From JAKCDU01 sp035551615 (lineage in GTDB: Bacteria > Actinomycetota > Acidimicrobiia > Acidimicrobiales > Palsa-688): a DNA stretch of 64,000 bases. Made by a program: the position numbers and the translations under genes. The notes beneath the pieces were generated by a model. The model made no database searches. It worked only from the letters and a program-made list of their open reading frames with translations, and was not told the origin of the DNA. Positions 61,292-64,000 of the stretch are shown in pieces; position 1 is the stretch's first letter; each line of letters begins with the position of its first letter. The stretch spans positions 1 through 64,000 of the forward strand of contig DASZNC010000163.1 in assembly GCA_035551615.1 (NCBI GenBank). The letters are read 5' to 3'.

Positions 61292-61999
61292 GTGGCCGGC
61301 GAGAGTGCGTCATCGAACTATCGGGCCGTACGTGAGAGTAGGCGGAGGTGGCTGGCGGCGGCGGCGGCCCTTGCTTTGACCGCCGTCTCCTGCGTGGCGG
61401 CGTCCGGTCCGGCCTGGCTGTCGGTGAGCTCGGTGGCCGGGTCCGTGCTGTGCGGCTGGGCGTCGATCAGCGGCGACCGCCGCCACGCTGACCGCTGGCG
61501 CCGCGGGGCCGACGGCGAGCGGGCCACGGCCGTGGTGCTCGACGCTCTTCCGGCGAGGCGCTGGGCGGTCTGGCACGATCTTCGGGTGCCCGGGAGCCGG
61601 GCCAACATCGACCATGTGGTCGTTGGCAGAACGGGAGTCTGGGTGGTGGACACGAAGTCGACGAGGGCGGAGGTGCGGGCCGGTTGGCGATCGGTCCGGT
61701 TCGGCGACCGGCGCCTCGATACGGGACCCACTGTGTGGGAGGCCGATGTCGTGCGGGCCCGTCTCGAGCGGGTCCTGGGCTGGCCGGTTCCAGTGCGGCC
61801 CGTCATCGCCGTGCACCAGGGTGGTCGCGCCGAAATCGGACTGCGTCGCCGGGGCATGCGGGTCGGCCCGGTCAGGGTGGTGCCGGCGACCGCGGTGGGC
61901 GACCGCTTGACGGCCGGGCGCCGCCGACTGTCGCGACGCCAGATCCCGGCGGTGATCGAGGCGATGGACGACTCCTTCATGCCGGCGGTGGCCCGGTGA
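61292..61999 (+). CDS. NERD-domain (nuclease-related) membrane-linked protein
   Basis: 235 residues from a GTG. Two short hydrophobic segments lie in residues 18-55 (WLAAAAALALTAVSCV, SVSSVAGSVLCGWASI). The NERD core follows: GADGERATAVVLDAL, ANIDHVVVGRTGVWVVDTKST, with the catalytic-type Asp and Lys. NERD proteins are related to restriction-type nucleases. Adjacency to sbcCD suggests DNA processing. It overlaps the Nudix start (GTGA). Confidence 0.82.
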   Translation: MAGESASSNYRAVRESRRRWLAAAAALALTAVSCVAASGPAWLSVSSVAGSVLCGWASISGDRRHADRWRRGADGERATAVVLDALPARRWAVWHDLRVPGSRANIDHVVVGRTGVWVVDTKSTRAEVRAGWRSVRFGDRRLDTGPTVWEADVVRARLERVLGWPVPVRPVIAVHQGGRAEIGLRRRGMRVGPVRVVPATAVGDRLTAGRRRLSRRQIPAVIEAMDDSFMPAVAR

Positions 62000-62682
62000 G
62001 CGACCCGATCCCGGCGCCGACGCCGGCCGCTACCGTCATCCCGTTACGGGAGAGCGAGGGTCACCTCGAGGTCCTGATGTTGAGACGCAACTCGCGGGGC
62101 CAGTTCGGCGGTATGTGGGTTTTCCCGGGTGGCCAGGTCGACCAGGCCGATCACCCGGCAGGGGTGCCCGACGAACTGGCGGCGGCGCGGGTGGCGGCCG
62201 TTCGGGAGGCCCGGGAGGAGGCCGGTATCGATATCGATCCGGACACCCTCGAGGTTCTGTCATTTTGGATGCCACCTCCGGAGTCACCGCGGCGGTTCGC
62301 CACCTGGTTCTTCGTGGCCTCCCTCGGGGCCATTCCGGATGTGGTCATCGACCACGGCGAGATCCGGGAGCACCGGTGGCTCACTCCGGCGGAAGCGATC
62401 CGGTTGCGCGACGCCGGGGAGTGGGAGCTGGCGCCGCCGACCTTCACGACCCTGTGGTGGCTCCGGTCGTTCGGCACGGCGGCCGACGCAGTGGCGGCAG
62501 CCGCCGCCCAGGACACGCCCCCGAAGTTCGAGACCCACATCGCCATGTCCGCCGACAACACCGTCATGGCCACGGTGTGGGCGGGCGACGCCGCCTACGA
62601 GAGCCGGGACCTGTCGGCCCCCGGCCCGAGGAGGCGACTGGTCATGGACCCGGCCGGGTGGCGGGTCGAGACGGACTCTTGA
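61996..62682 (+). CDS. Nudix hydrolase
   Basis: 228 residues from a GTG that overlaps the NERD stop. The Nudix box is seen with an insertion: GGQVD at its start, then AAVREAREEAGI 20 residues later. It hydrolyses a nucleoside diphosphate linked to another group; CoA-type substrates are plausible because insertion variants of this kind occur in NUDT7/19-like proteins. The TGA overlaps the next gene's TTG (TTGA). Confidence 0.85.
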   Translation: MSDPIPAPTPAATVIPLRESEGHLEVLMLRRNSRGQFGGMWVFPGGQVDQADHPAGVPDELAAARVAAVREAREEAGIDIDPDTLEVLSFWMPPPESPRRFATWFFVASLGAIPDVVIDHGEIREHRWLTPAEAIRLRDAGEWELAPPTFTTLWWLRSFGTAADAVAAAAAQDTPPKFETHIAMSADNTVMATVWAGDAAYESRDLSAPGPRRRLVMDPAGWRVETDS

Positions 62683-63212
62683 GCCCGGCCCGCCCGCTCG
62701 GGTTCGACCCCATCGCCGAGGCCCGCCGGCAGTGGGAGGCCCACGGATGGAGCGAGGCGGCGGAGGGAATGGCGGCGGTGACCTCGGTGATCCGGGCCCA
62801 GCAAATCTACCTGGCCCGGGTGGATGCCGCTCTGCGGCCGCTGGCGTTGACGTTCTCCCGTTACGAACTGTTGATGGTCCTGCTGTTCAGCCGGAAGGGG
62901 GCTCTCCCGCTCAACAAGTTGGGCTCCCGGCTCCAGGTGCACCCGACCAGCGTCACCAATGCGGTCGACCGCCTGGAGGAGCAGGGCCTGCTCCGGCGGG
63001 TGGCCCACCCGACCGACGGCCGGACCACGCTGGCCGAGATCACCCCGGCCGGGCGGAAGGCGGCCGAGCAGGCGACCGAGGTCCTGAATGCCGAGGTCTT
63101 CGAGCGGCCCGGGCTGGCGGCGGCGGAGACCAGTTCGCTGATCGGGACCCTGACCGTCCTGCGCCGGGGATCCGGGGACTTCCTCGACAGCCAGCCGGCC
63201 GAGGCCGGCTGA
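62679..63212 (+). CDS. MarR-family transcription regulator
   Basis: 177 residues from a TTG overlapping the Nudix stop. The DNA-binding core is LTFSRYELLMVLLFSRKG, LPLNKLGSRLQVHPTSVTNA and the wing RVAHPTDGRTTLAEIT. An N-terminal extension of about 45 residues precedes it. It is translationally coupled to Nudix. Target unknown. Confidence 0.82.
   Translation: MSPARPLGFDPIAEARRQWEAHGWSEAAEGMAAVTSVIRAQQIYLARVDAALRPLALTFSRYELLMVLLFSRKGALPLNKLGSRLQVHPTSVTNAVDRLEEQGLLRRVAHPTDGRTTLAEITPAGRKAAEQATEVLNAEVFERPGLAAAETSSLIGTLTVLRRGSGDFLDSQPAEAG
63192..63211 (+). terminator. Hairpin at the marR stop codon
   Basis: CAGCCGGC (63192-63199), loop CGAG, GCCGGCTG (63204-63211). It overlaps the TGA stop at 63210-63212. 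A second GC-rich palindrome CCGGGCGCCCGG follows at 63219-63230. Between them they are likely to end transcription before the convergent ATPase gene. Confidence 0.5.
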
Positions 63213-63280
63213 TTCGGCCCGGGCGCCCGGTTCTGGTCACCCGCAGCCATCGGTCACCGCTCGAGCGAGAGGCCTCGCCG

Positions 63281-64000
63281 TCAGTCGACCAGAGCCGAGA
63301 CATTGGCCGCCGCGCTGGGCCGGGCCGTCGGCGGCGGGGGCGTGCGGGCCACCAGGTCCCGGTACAGGTGTACATGGGCGGGCACGGCGAACGGGGCGGC
63401 CAGGTTGACGATCAGGGCTTCGCCCGGCATCAACGTCTGGATCTCCGCGCTCTGGGCGCTGATGTCCTGCTTGGCCGCGCCCCGCAGCATGTTGCGGTCC
63501 TTCTCGTCGGCCAGGCCCAGGATGAAGAAGGTGTTGAACTGCGACAGCAGTTCGTCGTCGAGCAGCTTGGGCTGCTGGGTGACGGCGCACAGGCCGACAC
63601 CGAACTTGCGTCCTTCTCGGGCGACGCGGGGGAACACGTTGGATTCGCGGTCGCGGGAGGTGCCGAGCACCCGTTGCGCCTCCTCCAGGGCGATCGACAC
63701 CACCGGCATGCGCGAGTGCCGATCCGGATCCTCGAGGTAGGCCTCCTGCCACGTCTCCAGGATGCGGCGGGCCAGGAACGAGCCGACCAGCACCTCTTCG
63801 GTCGAGCCCAGCCCGCTCACGTCGACCAGGACCAGCTGGCCGGCCAGCAGATCCTCCAGGATCCGGCCGCCGGCGGACACGGACGGGTCGGAGGCCACGC
63901 AGCGCAGGTCCACGATGCGGCGGGCCCGCCGGTGCACGACCTGCAGCGTCGACAGCGCCACCCGGGCCGACAGCTCCACGTCGCGGAACCCGGCCAGGTC
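63281..64000 (-). CDS. HerA/DUF87-like ATPase, C-terminal part (continues beyond window)
   Basis: 240 residues are visible and the frame is open to the window end. Motifs: QLVLVDVSGLGSTEEVLVGS, the Walker B-like VSIALEEAQRVLG with Glu-Glu, ARKFG-like EGRKFGVGLCAVTQQPKLL, and SQFNTFFILGLAD. These match the HerA/DUF87 group of hexameric DNA-pumping ATPases. The C-terminus has a Pro/Ala-rich tail. Near SbcCD and NERD it suggests a DNA end-resection cluster. Confidence 0.8.
   Translation of the reverse strand, partial: DLAGFRDVELSARVALSTLQVVHRRARRIVDLRCVASDPSVSAGGRILEDLLAGQLVLVDVSGLGSTEEVLVGSFLARRILETWQEAYLEDPDRHSRMPVVSIALEEAQRVLGTSRDRESNVFPRVAREGRKFGVGLCAVTQQPKLLDDELLSQFNTFFILGLADEKDRNMLRGAAKQDISAQSAEIQTLMPGEALIVNLAAPFAVPAHVHLYRDLVARTPPPPTARPSAAANVSALVD

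Overview
The window is about 70% GC, densely packed with genes on both strands, and reads as the chromosome of a mycothiol-using actinobacterium. Acidimicrobiia is my best guess, from overall style rather than a search. The supporting genes are an S-(hydroxymethyl)mycothiol dehydrogenase, a fused isobutyryl-CoA mutase, a mycofactocin-type short-chain dehydrogenase, several FadE/FadD/crotonase genes, a DUF3817 membrane protein and an rnpB on the minus strand. I see no insertion sequence, phage gene, CRISPR array or tRNA.

Layout. 1-6.5 kb: the 3' part of a serine-palmitoyltransferase-like alpha-oxoamine synthase facing a GNAT-like protein of the bacterial ceramide synthase type, then an MBL-fold hydrolase, a FadD-type ligase and a divergent lipoprotein/membrane-protein pair. 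6.5-12.9 kb: a fused 2-oxoacid dehydrogenase E1, MscR and IcmF. 12.9-16.5 kb: a sulfate-activation operon cysD-cysNC-cysQ, in which cysNC carries an in-frame TAA. 16.5-23.9 kb: a crotonase operon, an orphan substrate-binding lipoprotein, acylphosphatase, a GNAT, a Mug-type glycosylase, an OYE-family flavoenzyme, a serine hydrolase and a VIT-family transporter. 24.0-27.2 kb: a three-gene kinase-like / VWA / PP2C cassette of the YegI-YegL-YegK (TerY-P) type. 27.2-35.7 kb: DUF3817, Ppx/GppA-HD, FadE, a class A PBP, a zinc-ribbon coiled-coil protein, an MFS exporter, a histidine phosphatase and a 3Fe-4S ferredoxin. 35.7-39.7 kb: FadE, amidohydrolase and an odd acyl-CoA ligase on the minus strand. 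39.7-42.3 kb: a four-subunit 2-oxoacid:ferredoxin oxidoreductase. 42.3-54.6 kb: MarR/SDR, phosphoesterase, crotonase, a methyltransferase-APH fusion, MarR, a dimethylformamidase-like exoprotein, a sigma factor/DUF4349 pair, a proline-rich protein, a lipoprotein and a tiny His-rich protein. 54.8-64 kb: rnpB, a sucrase/ferredoxin-like protein, a DHA2 exporter, SbcC-SbcD, NERD, Nudix, MarR and the C-terminal part of a HerA-like ATPase.

How the genes may work together. Two different 2-oxoacid decarboxylating enzymes (the fused E1 and the ferredoxin-dependent complex) could both make acyl-CoAs such as isobutyryl-CoA. IcmF would isomerise isobutyryl-CoA to butyryl-CoA, and the FadE, crotonase and SDR genes could oxidise the products. 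SbcCD, NERD and the HerA-like ATPase form a DNA-end-processing neighbourhood at the right edge.

Whole-window patterns. Many starts lie 5-10 nt downstream of a TANNNT hexamer, which suggests leaderless transcription. At least two divergent gene pairs share overlapping -10 hexamers. Neighbouring convergent genes either overlap by 4-32 bp or are separated by spacers that usually hold short tandem or inverted repeats.
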